Counted from the stretch's first letter, positions 37,610 to 47,663 are shown. The stretch: DNA of 64,000 nt from Acidisoma sp. PAMC 29798 (GCF_030252425.1 NZ_CP126994.1:3281001-3345000), one strand, 5' to 3'. Numbers and translations: made by a program. The notes: generated by a model not told the origin, from the letters alone.

Positions 37610-38176
37610 TTATGCGCGGACCGGCTCGATGTCGGACACCAGTCGCGCCACGGAACCGTCAGCGAGCGTCATACACTCCCACAGCAGGGTCGAGCGGGGG
37701 ATTGGCACCTCATGGGACTGGTTGGCCTCCGTGAAGACCCGCAGCCCCGCCAGATGGGCGCCCTCTCGCCACCCCCGCGCCTCCAGGCTCGCCTCGGCGG
37801 CGGTGATCTCGGCGGTGACGAACGGCCACAGGGTTACGCCGATCAGGTCGCTCACGGGCCGCCGCCACTGGCTCTCCCGTGGTCGGGACGCCGCCAAGAG
37901 CCGATGCGTCGCGTCGCAGATGAGATGGACCGGCAAAGCCGCATTCACGATGAGGCGCCGGAGCCCGGCATCCCCATGACCGTCAAGCCGGGCGGAGATC
38001 AGCGCCAGGAGCCTTTCATGGACTTCGGGCGAGGGTTCGATGTCACCTCTTTCCAAGCGGCTGATGGATGACTGGTCCACGCCCAACTTCGCGGCGACGG
38101 CCGATTGCTTCCATCCGCGAACGAGGCGGATGCGCCTGAGCGCTGGGCCAAGGGAAGATGGCTCTGTCGGTGTCAT
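37610..38176 (-). CDS. XRE-family helix-turn-helix regulator
   Basis: 188-residue DNA-binding protein. Residues about 9-60 form an XRE-type helix-turn-helix (LRRIRLVRGWKQSAVAAKLGVDQSSISRLERG), followed by about 110 residues resembling the PAS-like ligand domain of MmyB-type regulators (VHLICDATHRLLAAS and SDLIGVTLWPFVT). It lies directly upstream of the HD phosphohydrolase gene, which is a possible target. Confidence 0.85.
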   Translation of the reverse strand: MTPTEPSSLGPALRRIRLVRGWKQSAVAAKLGVDQSSISRLERGDIEPSPEVHERLLALISARLDGHGDAGLRRLIVNAALPVHLICDATHRLLAASRPRESQWRRPVSDLIGVTLWPFVTAEITAAEASLEARGWREGAHLAGLRVFTEANQSHEVPIPRSTLLWECMTLADGSVARLVSDIEPVRA

Positions 38177-38351
38177 GGGCTGATATGGAGCATTTTGCCG
38201 CCTTCGGAGGAAAGCTCAATCGGATGGCGGCCACGGCCGCGACTATGTTGACTGGCCTGATGTCAGCCGATGCCCGGACGTGGCGGCCGCAACCCCTGAG
38301 CATTTGGCGTTTGAGCGAGAGTCGAAATCCTCTTTGGGTCCCATGTCGTCA

Positions 38352-39396
<1,045 letters not shown>

Positions 39397-39408
39397 GGTC
39401 CTAATTCT

Positions 39409-39804
39409 ATGCTCATTTCGCAGTTCTCGAAGGTTACGGGGCTCTCGCCCGACACCATCCGCTTTTATATCGGCAAAGGGCTCCTGAAGCCTGAGCGCAG
39501 CAGCCGGGGCGGCTCAAATCCCTACCAGATATTTCGCTCGCAAGACATCACCACGGCCCGGATGATCCGCCTTCAGCAATCGTTGGGATACTCCTTGCGG
39601 GAAATTGCTACGCTCAACGAAGAGTATAGAAGCGGCGCAAACTCATCGCAGCGGACATCTGATGTTCTGCGCTTGCAGATATCTAGACTTGAGGAGCGGC
39701 GTGCCGACCTCAACTCTGCATTGGCGTTCCTTCACGGCAAGCTTGCGTGGATCGAGAACGGCAAGAGTGGAGATACGCCGGAGTGGCGGGATTACACCTG
39801 CTGA
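39409..39804 (+). CDS. MerR-family transcriptional regulator
   Basis: 131 residues from the ATG at 39409 (MLISQFSKVTGLSPDTIRFY). N-terminal winged helix-turn-helix of the MerR family (ISQFSKVTGLSPDTIRFYIGKGLLKPERSS), then a dimerisation coiled coil (SQRTSDVLRLQISRLEERRADLNSALAFLHGKLAWIENG). There is no cysteine cluster for metal sensing in the C-terminal part, so an organic or redox ligand is more likely. Starts further upstream at 39373 would lie inside the operator. Divergent from the aldo/keto reductase, its probable target. Confidence 0.9.
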   Translation: MLISQFSKVTGLSPDTIRFYIGKGLLKPERSSRGGSNPYQIFRSQDITTARMIRLQQSLGYSLREIATLNEEYRSGANSSQRTSDVLRLQISRLEERRADLNSALAFLHGKLAWIENGKSGDTPEWRDYTC

Positions 39805-39987
39805 GCGTAAATCCATTTGGAGTTCCGTCTAACAGTTCGAGTGAGATTATTGGACGCAAGACTCCGAGAAGGGCGATTGCGGGACATCTGCTATCGGGAG
39901 CGAGCGATAGAACGCTGAGCGTCTCAGTGGGGTCGATAGCTGCCTGCCTCCCAGGGCCCACAACAGGCCCTCTGGACCGGCCCCGAC

Positions 39988-40047
39988 CTAATGCGGATGC
40001 CGGTCGAAGGCCGGGACACTGTCAATCGCCGCACCCGTGATGATCAC
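39988..40047 (-). pseudogene. Detached 3' end of the TauE/SafE transporter gene
   Basis: Read on the minus strand from the IS3 element's left side, the bases continue the interrupted transporter frame. After the duplicated GTG codon come ATC ATC ACG GGT and so on, giving IITGAAIDSVPAFDRHPH and a TAG stop at 39988-39990. It is separated from the rest of the gene (41289 onwards) by the insertion sequence. Confidence 0.75.
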
Positions 40048-40078
40048 TGAGCTGCTGCCGGTTTGGTGGACACGCACC

Positions 40079-40939
40079 TTAGCCTGACGCTTTGTTCCGC
40101 TCGAATTCCATAGGGCTGAGATAGCCGATGGTCGAGTGGCGTCGGCGTAAATTATAGAACCGTTCGATGTAGTCGAATACGTCGGCTCGAGCCTGGTCCC
40201 TCGTGCGATATACCTTGCGGGCTGTTCGCTCAGTTTTCAGCGAGGAGAAGAAGCTCTCCATTGCCGCATTGTCCCAGACATTCCCTGACCGACTCATGCT
40301 GCAACTAACGTTATGATCTGCCAAGAGCTTCTGGAACTGTTCACTGCTGTATTGGCTTCCCTGGTCCGAATGATGCATCAACGCATCTGGTTTGCCGCGG
40401 CGCCAGATCGCCATCATTAACGCGTCGGCCACCAACTGAGCTGTCATCGTGACGCTCATCGACCAGCCCACGACACGACGCGAGAAAAGGTCAATGACGG
40501 CAGCCACGTAGAGCCAACCTTCTGCCGTCCAAAGATAGGTGAAGTCGGCGATCCACTTCTGGTTCGGTGCTGTAGCTACGAATTGGCGGTCCAGCACGTT
40601 GGCAGCCGCCTCGTTCCGCTCGCCCTTGTCGGATGGCAGGCCTCTGCGGCGCGGTCGGGCCCGTAAGGCTTGCTCGCGCATGAGCCGCTCAATGCGGTGC
40701 AAGCCACACACGTCACCCTCGGCCAGGACGTCATGCCAGACGCGCCGGGCGCCATAGGTCCGGTCGCTGCCGACGAAGCTGGCCTTGACGTGCGCGCCGA
40801 GAATTTCGTCGCTGCGTGCCCGAGCGCTGGGCGATCGGGTGAGCCAGGCGTGGAATCCACTGCGTGAGACACCGAGCGCCTCGCAAAGCCACCGCACCGG
40901 CCAAATCCCTCGATGCTTCGCCACGAAGCCGAATTTCAT
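40079..40939 (-). CDS. IS3-family transposase OrfB (DDE integrase domain)
   Basis: 286-residue catalytic part of the transposase. The N-terminal region has the HTH_21-like helix bundle (RWLCEALGVSRSGFHAWLTRSPSARARSDE). The rve core follows, with the DDE residues visible at IADFTYLW, HHSDQGSQYSS and NAAMESFFSSLKTE. Expressed alone from its ATG or, more usefully, as an OrfAB fusion by frameshifting. Confidence 0.95.
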   Translation of the reverse strand: MKFGFVAKHRGIWPVRWLCEALGVSRSGFHAWLTRSPSARARSDEILGAHVKASFVGSDRTYGARRVWHDVLAEGDVCGLHRIERLMREQALRARPRRRGLPSDKGERNEAAANVLDRQFVATAPNQKWIADFTYLWTAEGWLYVAAVIDLFSRRVVGWSMSVTMTAQLVADALMMAIWRRGKPDALMHHSDQGSQYSSEQFQKLLADHNVSCSMSRSGNVWDNAAMESFFSSLKTERTARKVYRTRDQARADVFDYIERFYNLRRRHSTIGYLSPMEFERNKASG

Positions 40940-41232
40940 ATCGACTCCCTCGCGAAGTAGGCCGCGGCTTTTTTTAGGATATCGCGCTCCGCCTTGAGCT
41001 TTGCGACCTCACGCCGCAGACGATCTATCTCCTGCTGATCCGGCTTGAGCTGGCCCTGGCCCGGAAATGCCTGCCCAGGATCCGAGGTAACCTCCTTGAT
41101 CCATCGTCGCAGAATGCTTTCGCCCACATCCAGGTCCCGGCTGGCCTGCACCAATGAAATCCCACGTTCATTAACTAGCCGGACCGCCTCCAGCTTGAAC
41201 TCCCGGCTGAACTGTCGTCGCGTCATTTGCAT
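40936..41232 (-). CDS. IS3-family transposase OrfA (helix-turn-helix subunit)
   Basis: 98 residues: HTH_Tnp_1 domain (RRQFSREFKLEAVRLVNERG) and a C-terminal leucine zipper (IDRLRREVAKLKAERDILKKAAAYF). Just before the end the minus strand has a run of seven A followed by G (40975-40969), the slippery site at which -1 frameshifting makes the active OrfAB transposase in this family. Confidence 0.95.
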   Translation of the reverse strand: MQMTRRQFSREFKLEAVRLVNERGISLVQASRDLDVGESILRRWIKEVTSDPGQAFPGQGQLKPDQQEIDRLRREVAKLKAERDILKKAAAYFARESI

Positions 41233-41285
41233 CCTCCAATCTCGCGAAACACCTTAATCTCGGTGTCCACCAAACCGGCAGCAGC

Positions 41286-41966
41286 TCACACGTAGGCAAC
41301 GCGGCGGAAGACGGCTTCCGAAGCATAGGGAAAGAGCTTCGTTCCAACCCAGACGGTGCAGCCGTAAATTGGCATCAGCAACAGTGATAAAACGACGACA
41401 TGGATTTCGAAAAGCCCGTGCACCGCGAAGGTAATGCCCGCCACACAGGACATGGCGGCCAGGAAAACGATGATATTGGCGCGCACAGTCTCCGCCCGGC
41501 TCTGTCCACCCAGCCAGAAGATCGCGATCGGCGGTCCCCAGAAGCTGCAAAGGCCTCCCAAAAATCCGGAGGACGCCCCGACCGCGGCCGACACCAATGA
41601 GCCCGGCAGCGACCGATACCGCCAGCCGGAGGCCAGGATGCCCACGGAGCCCAGCGCGAGGGCGCCGAGAGCCCAGCGAAGGGCCGTCGGATCGACGGTG
41701 AGCAGGAAGTAGGCCCCGATCGGGACGGTGATCGTGGCTCCAACGCACAGGGGAGCGACCTCGCGCCATGTGCATTTCCGGACAGCCGCTGGAACGAGAG
41801 GCAGCGTGGTCACGCTATCGATGATGTAGAGAATGATGACGGCCTGCCACGGTGGAACGATGCCGCTAGCGATTGGCACGAAGACCAGCGCCGTGCCAAA
41901 GCCGGTGAAGCCTCGCACTGCTCCGGCAAGGGCGGCAATCAGGAACAGCGGCACGAAGACGTCCAT
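41286..41966 (-). pseudogene. TauE/SafE-family sulfite exporter-like membrane protein, truncated by IS3
   Basis: Polytopic inner-membrane protein of the TauE/SafE family (transport of sulfonate- or sulfite-type anions is the known theme). From MDVFVPLFLIAALAGAVRGFTG, about eight hydrophobic segments with the two half-repeats (GFTGFGTALVF and ASSGFLGGLCSFWGPP) are present. The last codons read FRRVAYV and then TGA, where the stop comes from the IS3 inverted repeat. The missing tail of 18 residues is found on the other side of the element. The loss is small, so residual function is possible. The frame is open upstream to 42020, the ATG at 41966 being the more natural start. Confidence 0.8.
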
Positions 41967-42121
41967 GTGTGGCAAAATCGTCAGCCCCTGAATTCTTGGG
42001 TGCATCGTATGATGGAGCAACGGCAGCGTCTACAATCGGCAAACGTCCCGCACAGCGACCGTCGTCGAGCGTTGTGACCTGCCTCCTTGGCAGTCGTCCA
42101 TGAGATTCGATATCGTTCGGC

Positions 42122-42673
42122 ATGATCGCCGATCCATTTTCTCCATTCGAAACGGCCCGACTTACCCTCCGTTGTGTAGCCTTGGAGGATGCCGCCGGAA
42201 CATCCGCATTGATGACGCCAGAGGTGAGTCGTTGGGTCGCTCGCTGGCCTATGCCATTCACTCGGGACATGGCCGTGGCCCGCATTGAAAGCGCGCGTGT
42301 ACAAGCGTTTCAGGGTGATGCGCTTCCGCTCGCGATTATCACGAAGATCGACAAAGAATTGATCGGATGGGTGGTGCTCAGTCGCGACGACTTAGACAAC
42401 CGCCGAGGTTCACTGGGATACTGGCTCGGCGAGAGATATCACGGAAAAGGCTATATGAAGGAGGCTGCTCCTGTGGCACTGGCTGCCGGATTCGCGTTGC
42501 TGAACCTCGATGTTATTGAATCCGCCGCACAACCGGGCAACGCGGGGTCGTTCTCCGTTATGCAGTCATGCGGCATGCAGCGGGTCGGCGACGGTATGGT
42601 CTATGCTCCCGCACGGCAGCAGGATGAACTCTGCACATTCTACGAGGTTAAGCGCCTCGCGGCGATGCGCTAA
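42122..42673 (+). CDS. GNAT-family N-acetyltransferase (RimJ/RimL-like)
   Basis: 183 residues with GNAT fold features: ETARLTLRCVALEDAAG, then LIGWVVLSRDD as beta-4, GYWLGERYHGKGYMKEAA containing the acetyl-CoA pyrophosphate loop (R/Q-x-x-G-x-G/A), and ESAAQPGNAGSFSVMQSCGMQRVG. The type resembles RimJ/RimL enzymes that acetylate ribosomal proteins or small amines; substrate unknown. Single gene, divergent from the truncated transporter. Confidence 0.88.
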   Translation: MIADPFSPFETARLTLRCVALEDAAGTSALMTPEVSRWVARWPMPFTRDMAVARIESARVQAFQGDALPLAIITKIDKELIGWVVLSRDDLDNRRGSLGYWLGERYHGKGYMKEAAPVALAAGFALLNLDVIESAAQPGNAGSFSVMQSCGMQRVGDGMVYAPARQQDELCTFYEVKRLAAMR

Positions 42674-42790
42674 GATCGGTCACGAGACCTCGTCTGATGG
42701 CGCGATTCGGTTCCGAATAGAGCGTCTGCGGTTGCTGATCAGGGAGTGCGAGAGACAGACCTTGGCTTAGCGGCTCGGGGGAATCCCTAC

Positions 42791-43528
42791 TCATCCGGTT
42801 GCGACGTTGCCATCGGTACGCTGTGCCATACATGCGCCCCAGAAAAGGCTGGAGAAGAACCAAACGGGCTCGCCGAACCCCGTTTGGGCCAGCATCCCGG
42901 CGACGGCGGATTCAGACTTCGGCGGATCCGCGCCCTGGAGGATCTTCCCCAGCTTAGCCTGGACCTCGTCGGATGTGGCACCCTGCATCCGCCAGCGCTC
43001 TCCCCAGGCCGCCAACAGGACAGGATGCTCGGCATAGGCATAGCGGTTTCCTGCCAGGATGAGCGGGGCCCCAGGCTTCAGACGGGCCGCAATGGAGCGG
43101 AGCATGTCGAGCTTGGCGCTGTCGCCGGGCAGGTGGTGGAGCACCCCTATCAGGGTTGCGGCGTCGAACTGGGCGTCCCCAGGCAGATCATCGACATAGC
43201 CGAGATGGATCTCCGTCCGTTGTAGGAGGTCCCGCTGCCGGAGCGCCGCGACGGCGATATCCATCATCGGCTGCGATGGATCAACCGCCGTGAACCGCCA
43301 GCCTGGCTCCAAGGGAGCCGCGGCAAGAATCTCCTGCGCGCCCCCACCAGCACCAATGACGAGGACACGGGCAGATGTCCCAGAACCGATGGCGGTGGCG
43401 AGCATGCAGGCGGAAAGGTCATGGCAGGCGTCGTAGCCTGCCAAGGCCACTCGGCTTTGCGTCAGGTATTCGCCCGCTCGCGTCGGGTCAAATTTGGCGG
43501 CAGAAGAGGACGGCGATTGAGCGGTCAT
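42791..43528 (-). CDS. Class I SAM-dependent methyltransferase
   Basis: 245 residues. The SAM-binding loop VLVIGAGGGAQEILAA (about residues 55-70), acidic FTAVDPSQPMM, and FDAATLIGVLHHLPGDS are typical of small-molecule methyltransferases with a Rossmann fold. DLLQRTEIHLGYVDDLP is the third motif. Substrate not deducible. Its start lies close to the truncated SDR on the opposite strand. Confidence 0.88.
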   Translation of the reverse strand: MTAQSPSSSAAKFDPTRAGEYLTQSRVALAGYDACHDLSACMLATAIGSGTSARVLVIGAGGGAQEILAAAPLEPGWRFTAVDPSQPMMDIAVAALRQRDLLQRTEIHLGYVDDLPGDAQFDAATLIGVLHHLPGDSAKLDMLRSIAARLKPGAPLILAGNRYAYAEHPVLLAAWGERWRMQGATSDEVQAKLGKILQGADPPKSESAVAGMLAQTGFGEPVWFFSSLFWGACMAQRTDGNVATG

Positions 43529-43589
43529 GAAGAACCCCGGAATGTAGACAGTGAGTCTCGCAGACCTGCGGGGCGACTGGAAGGTCCGA

Positions 43590-44218
43590 AACTATACTGG
43601 CAGTTTCGTATGTGCAGCAGGGCCTCTACGGACGGGCGAGCGTTGGCGAGCGGCACGGGCGCGGATGCGATCCAATCCGATGCGGCAAACCGCGACACCG
43701 TCATTGCCCTCGTCAAAGCGCTCGGGCCGATCGACATTCTTGTGGTGAACGCCGGTACCCTGATTATCGGCGATCCACTTGCGCTTGACCCAGACGCTGT
43801 CGATCGGATGATCGACCTGAACGTATGTGCGCCTTATCATGCCTCTGTCGAAGCGGCCCGGAAAATGCCCGATGGCGGACGTATCATCGTGATTGGCTCG
43901 ACGAATGGTGACCGGATGCCGTTTGCCGGGGGCGCCGCCTATGCCATGACCAAGTCAGCGCTTCAGGGCATGGCCCGTTGGCTCGCCCGCGACCTCGGTG
44001 CCCGGGGCATCACCGTCAACATCGTCCAGCCCGGCCCCACCGACACCGATATGAACCCCGGCACCGGCCCAATGAGCGGGCTCATGCACGGCTTCATGGC
44101 CATTGCGCGCCATGGCACCAGTGACGAGGTCGCTGGTATGGTGACCTATCTCGCCGGGCCCGAAGCCGCTATCGTTACGGGCGCCATGCATACGATTGAT
44201 GGCGGCTTTAGCGCCTGA
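43590..44218 (+). pseudogene. Short-chain dehydrogenase, 5'-truncated
   Basis: The frame encodes the middle and end of a classical SDR: DILVVNAGTLIIGD (NAG), GRIIVIGSTNG, and AYAMTKSALQGMARWLARDLGARGITVNIVQPG with the Y-x-x-x-K pair, ending IDGGFSA. The N-terminal TGxxxGxG cofactor motif and first two strands are missing. A possible start ATG at 43610 would give about 200 residues instead of about 245. Upstream codons in this frame run into the start of the divergent methyltransferase gene and are not SDR-like. Deletion of the 5' end, perhaps fused to a methyltransferase-side break, is the simplest reading. Confidence 0.7.
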
Positions 44219-44324
44219 GGGGGAGTGCTCGTTCTCGCTCCCTATCCATATTCGCGTCGAAAGTCGAAACGAACGAATTGGTCGGCATACCTCAGCATGC
44301 GTGTCCGCTTCCCCACATGATAAT

Positions 44325-45350
44325 TCAGGCCGCAGCAGCGTCGATCACCGCCCGAGCAAAGTCGCGGGGCGCCTCCTGGGGTAGGTTGTGGCCGATGCCG
44401 CCCGTGATGAGCCGATGCTCGTATTTGCCGGTAAATTTATGCGCGTAGACTGTGGGCTCCGGATGGGGCGCGCCGTTCGCGTCACCTTCCAGCGTGATCG
44501 TCGGCACGGTGATGACCGGGGCCTGCGCCAATCGCATCTCGAGGGCATCGTACTCTCGCTCGCCGTCAGCCAGCCCTAACCGCCAACGGTAGTTGTGAAT
44601 GACAATGCTCACATGGTCAGGGTTCTCGAGGGCCGGGGAGCTGCGCTCGAACGTCGCATCATCGAACGCCCACTGCGGCGACGCGGTCTGCCAGATTAGT
44701 CTGGCAAACTCCTGTCGGTAGGCCTCATAACCGGCCCGACCGCGGCTGGTGGCAAAATAGAACTCATACCACCACGCCCGCTCGGCGAGGGGCCGCAGGG
44801 GCACTTCACCGGCCCGCTGATTGCCGATCAGATATCCGCTGACCGAGACGAGCGCGCGGCAACGCTCCGGCCAGAGCGCCGCGATGACATTGGCTGTCCG
44901 CGCGCCCCAATCGAAGCCGGCCAGCACCGCCGTTCGGATTCCCAACACATCCATGAGGACGACAATGTCGTTCGCCAGGACCGATTGCTGCCCATTGCGC
45001 ACCGTCGTATCCGACAGGAATCGTGTCGTCCCATATCCGCGCAAAAAGGGCACAATGACGCGATAGCCTGCTGCTACAAGAAGCGGAACGACCTCGACAA
45101 AGCTATGGATGTCGTAGGGCCAGCCATGCAGCAGGATGACGACCGGATCTGTGGCAAGGCCTGCATCGACATATCCGGTATTGAGCACTCCGGTATTCAC
45201 CTGCTTCAACACGTGGAAGTCGACCTCCGGCACCCCGTCTGCCCTGGACTGTTGAGCAATGCCGAGCTCAGCGCCTGCGAAGGCCACAGCAGCGGCGCCA
45301 AGAATTCGGCGTCGTCTAAAGTCAAAGGTCCCTGGAAGCGCTTGTGGCAT
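44325..45350 (-). CDS. Tat-exported alpha/beta hydrolase, epoxide hydrolase-like
   Basis: 341 residues starting MPQALPGTFDFRRRRILGAAAVAFAG: twin-arginine motif and hydrophobic stretch, so probably exported folded. Then an alpha/beta hydrolase with oxyanion motif LLHGWPYD, lid, and nucleophile elbow AGFDWGARTAN, where Asp147 (not Ser) is typical of epoxide hydrolases. Catalytic His in GGIGHNLPQEAP. The ATG at 45350 is preceded by GGAGG; the frame open beyond it to 45572 runs into the insertion sequence. Formerly downstream of the SDR at 46216-46968, now separated by the IS5 element. Confidence 0.85.
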   Translation of the reverse strand: MPQALPGTFDFRRRRILGAAAVAFAGAELGIAQQSRADGVPEVDFHVLKQVNTGVLNTGYVDAGLATDPVVILLHGWPYDIHSFVEVVPLLVAAGYRVIVPFLRGYGTTRFLSDTTVRNGQQSVLANDIVVLMDVLGIRTAVLAGFDWGARTANVIAALWPERCRALVSVSGYLIGNQRAGEVPLRPLAERAWWYEFYFATSRGRAGYEAYRQEFARLIWQTASPQWAFDDATFERSSPALENPDHVSIVIHNYRWRLGLADGEREYDALEMRLAQAPVITVPTITLEGDANGAPHPEPTVYAHKFTGKYEHRLITGGIGHNLPQEAPRDFARAVIDAAAA

Positions 45351-45375
45351 CTGTTCCTCCGCTTCGTTCCGCCTA

Positions 45376-46216
45376 GGATCAGGACCTATTAAATTGCTGA
45401 GCGAGCGATATGTTGATTCAATGGTGGCATCGGGAGGTGCCACCATGAGTGATCTGATCTGGTTGTCCGGGGCGCAGATGCGTCGGATAGAGCCACATTT
45501 TCCGCAATCGCATGGCGTGCCGCGGGTCGATGACCGACGCGTGATCAGCGGCATAATGTTCGTGATTCGCAATGGCCTACGCTGGCGCGACGCTCAGAAG
45601 GACTATGGCCCTCACAAGACAATCTATAACCGGTTCATCCGCTGGAGCCGCCTCGGCGTCTTCAACCGCATCTTCGCGGCGCTGGCGGCCAAGGGCGGCA
45701 AGCCTGATCGGCTGATGATCGATGCCACCCATCTGAAGGCGCATCGGACGGCTGCCAGCCTTTTAAAAAAGGGCCTGTTCCCCGACGTATCGGGCGCACC
45801 AAAGGCGGCCTGAACTCGAAACTCCACGCTGTCTGCGACGGCCAAGGACGGCAGCTGGTCATGCTGCTCAGCGAAGGCCAAATGAGCGACTATAAGGGCG
45901 CGGCGCTCATGATTGACGCGCTCCCCAAGGCCAAAGCCTTATTGGCCGATAGAGGTTACGATGCCGACTGGTTCCGCCAAGCCCTGACAACACGCGGGAT
46001 CACGCCGTGCATCCCGTCCAAAGCCAACCGCAAAATCCCGATCCCGCACGACCGAACCCTCTATCGTCAGCGTCATCGTATCGAGAACATGTTCGGCAGG
46101 CTCAAGGATTGGCGGCGCATCCACACTCGCTACGATCGCTGCGCCCACACCTTCATGTCGGCGATCTGCATCGCCGCCGCCGTTATCTTCTGCCTCTGAT
46201 CAATGAGTCCTGAGCC
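45376..46216 (+). mobile_element. IS5-family (IS427-type) insertion sequence, about 841 bp
   Basis: Imperfect inverted repeats: GGATCAGGACCTATT at 45376-45390 and, on the minus strand from 46216, GGCTCAGGACTCATT. The flanks share TA (45374-45375 and 46217-46218) as the probable target duplication. Encodes an IS427-type transposase in two overlapping frames, described as its own entry. The insertion lies precisely at the stop codon (TAG) of the SDR gene and 25 bases before the ATG of the hydrolase gene. Confidence 0.88.
45445..46199 (+). CDS. IS5-family transposase in two frames (programmed frameshift)
   Basis: First frame: MSDLIWLSGAQMRRIEPHFP to about 45813 (the frame is open from 45259), containing the helix-turn-helix DUF4096 part and the first catalytic Asp (LMIDATHLKAH). 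Second frame, from about 45770: continues as GRTKGGLNSKLHAV and QLVMLLSEGQMSDYKGA to FGRLKDWRRIHTRYDR and CAHTFMSAICIAAAVIFCL at 46199; the open part after its first ATG is 45861-46199. A TTTTAAAAAAGGGC run at about 45764-45777 is the slip site. Complete and apparently active. Confidence 0.88.
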
Positions 46217-46968
46217 TAGATCTGGACCTGTCCACCATCGACGAAGAGCTCGACTCCGTTAATGAAGCTCGCCTCGTCCGACGCGAGGAACAGCACAGCC
46301 TTGGCGATCTCCTCCGGCTGGCCGATGCGGCCGGCCGGGATTTGACCGATGAGGAAGGCCTTGGCTGCGGCGGCCTGGTCACTGCCGCCGAAGAGGCCGT
46401 CCAGACCCGCCGTCTCCGTGACACCTGGGCTGATAGCATTGACCCGGATGCGGCGGTCCTTGAGATCGAGAATCCAGGTGCGGGCGAAACTGCGCACCGC
46501 CGCCTTGGTCGCAGAATAGACGCTGAACGCCGGCGTTCCCGAGATGCTCGTGGTGGATGCGTTGAGGACGATCGCGCCGCCGTCCTTGAGCATGGGAAGC
46601 GCCTTCTGAACGGTGAACAGGACGCCCTTGACGTTGGTGTCGAAGGTGCCGTCGAAGTGCTCTTCGGTGATGGCGCCAAGGGGCGCGAACTCCCCACCAC
46701 CGGCATTGGCGAAGACCACGTCGATGTGGGCGTGCTGCTTCCGGACCGTTTCGTAGAGGCGGTCAATATCGTCCAGGCGCGCCATGTCCGCCTGGACGGC
46801 GGTTACGTTCGCGCCGATCGCACGCGCGGCGGCATCGAGCGCTTCCTTGCGGCGGCCGGTGATGAACACCGAGGCTCCCTCTCGGGCGAAGGCGGTCGCC
46901 GTGGCGAGGCCAATGCCGCTTGTGCCGCCAGTCACAACCACCACCTTGTTTGCGAACCTATTCGTCAT
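46216..46968 (-). CDS. Short-chain dehydrogenase/reductase
   Basis: 250-residue classical SDR with NAD(P) motif VVVVTGGTSGIGLATA (residues 8-23), NAGGGEF, active-site NASTTSISG Ser and YSATKAAVRSFARTW Tyr/Lys pair, and the C-terminal ELFVDGGQVQI. Substrate unknown. It was probably the first gene of a two-gene unit with the epoxide hydrolase-like gene; the TAG stop now coincides with the end of the IS5 element. Upstream genes of the exported-redox group point the same way. Confidence 0.93.
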   Translation of the reverse strand: MTNRFANKVVVVTGGTSGIGLATATAFAREGASVFITGRRKEALDAAARAIGANVTAVQADMARLDDIDRLYETVRKQHAHIDVVFANAGGGEFAPLGAITEEHFDGTFDTNVKGVLFTVQKALPMLKDGGAIVLNASTTSISGTPAFSVYSATKAAVRSFARTWILDLKDRRIRVNAISPGVTETAGLDGLFGGSDQAAAAKAFLIGQIPAGRIGQPEEIAKAVLFLASDEASFINGVELFVDGGQVQI

Positions 46969-47066
46969 CGTTGTTCCTTTCTTGGACGTGGATGGGACCC
47001 CTGATCAGCAGATGCTTCAGCTCCGGCAGATATCGTTCCTCAGCCGCTCGGATGAGTCCCCATCCG

Positions 47067-47564
47067 TTATGGCGCGAATCGCGTGAAGACATAGTCATGA
47101 TTGACGACATGGGCTTGGTGGCAGGCGAAGCATGTTTCGTGCTGCGCGCGATCGACCGCTTTGCCGTCAATGAAGCGGCCGAAGCCCCAGCCACCCGTCG
47201 ACGCATACTTTCTCGAGTCCTTCACCATGATCTGAACTGTCGTTGGTGCGCCAGGCACGAAGGCTCCGGGAAACTCGGTCGAAGGCTCTCGCTTCCAAGC
47301 CAGCTTGGCCAGGATTGTGCCATCCGGAAATGGCAGTGTTGCGTCCTGATAGGCTTTGATCGCGATGGGATTCCCAAGAATTGCGCGTAGTTCGTTGAAC
47401 TTCCCGGTTTCGTGGGACGGTGCGATCAGCTCCCATTGTCGATATCCGCTGGGAATTCTGACGCCGAAGATCGGAGAGCTGTCGTCGTCGGCGGCTCTGA
47501 GTGCGAGCGGTGTTGCCGCAGCGGCGCATGTTGCGGCGACGCCTAGTAGGGAAAGGAGACGCAT
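47067..47564 (-). CDS. Cytochrome P460-like exported haem protein
   Basis: 165 residues from MRLLSLLGVAATCAAAATP, a Sec signal peptide. The mature domain has FGVRIPSGYRQWELIAP, AWKREPSTEFPGAF, the stretch YASTGGWGFGRFIDGKAV and the C-type haem motif CFACHQAHV close to the C-terminus. This layout is that of the cytochrome P460 family, periplasmic haem proteins known for hydroxylamine oxidation but widespread with other unknown roles. The frame is open to 47615. Located between the MBL-fold gene and the SDR. Confidence 0.85.
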   Translation of the reverse strand: MRLLSLLGVAATCAAAATPLALRAADDDSSPIFGVRIPSGYRQWELIAPSHETGKFNELRAILGNPIAIKAYQDATLPFPDGTILAKLAWKREPSTEFPGAFVPGAPTTVQIMVKDSRKYASTGGWGFGRFIDGKAVDRAQHETCFACHQAHVVNHDYVFTRFAP

Positions 47565-47663
47565 CCGAAAATTCGACACAAAACCTCCAAACTCTTTTGC
47601 AATGGGCGGTTCCAAAGACAGATAGCGACGGGACTAGCGCTCACGTCGGCATCGCGTTCCAGA

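Larger units (their letters stand above)
40048..41288 (-). mobile_element. IS3-family insertion sequence, 1241 bp, apparently intact
   Basis: Bounded by perfect 26-bp inverted repeats (40048-40073 and 41263-41288, outer end TGAGCTGCTGCC) and flanked by a 3-bp direct repeat CAC (40045-40047 and 41289-41291). Contains orfA and orfB in the usual IS3 arrangement with a 4-base overlap. The perfect repeats, intact frames and clean target duplication point to a recent insertion. Confidence 0.95.

Noticed and set aside
46342-47004. 220-codon plus-strand frame over the SDR gene
   Set aside because: Antisense of a well-formed SDR.
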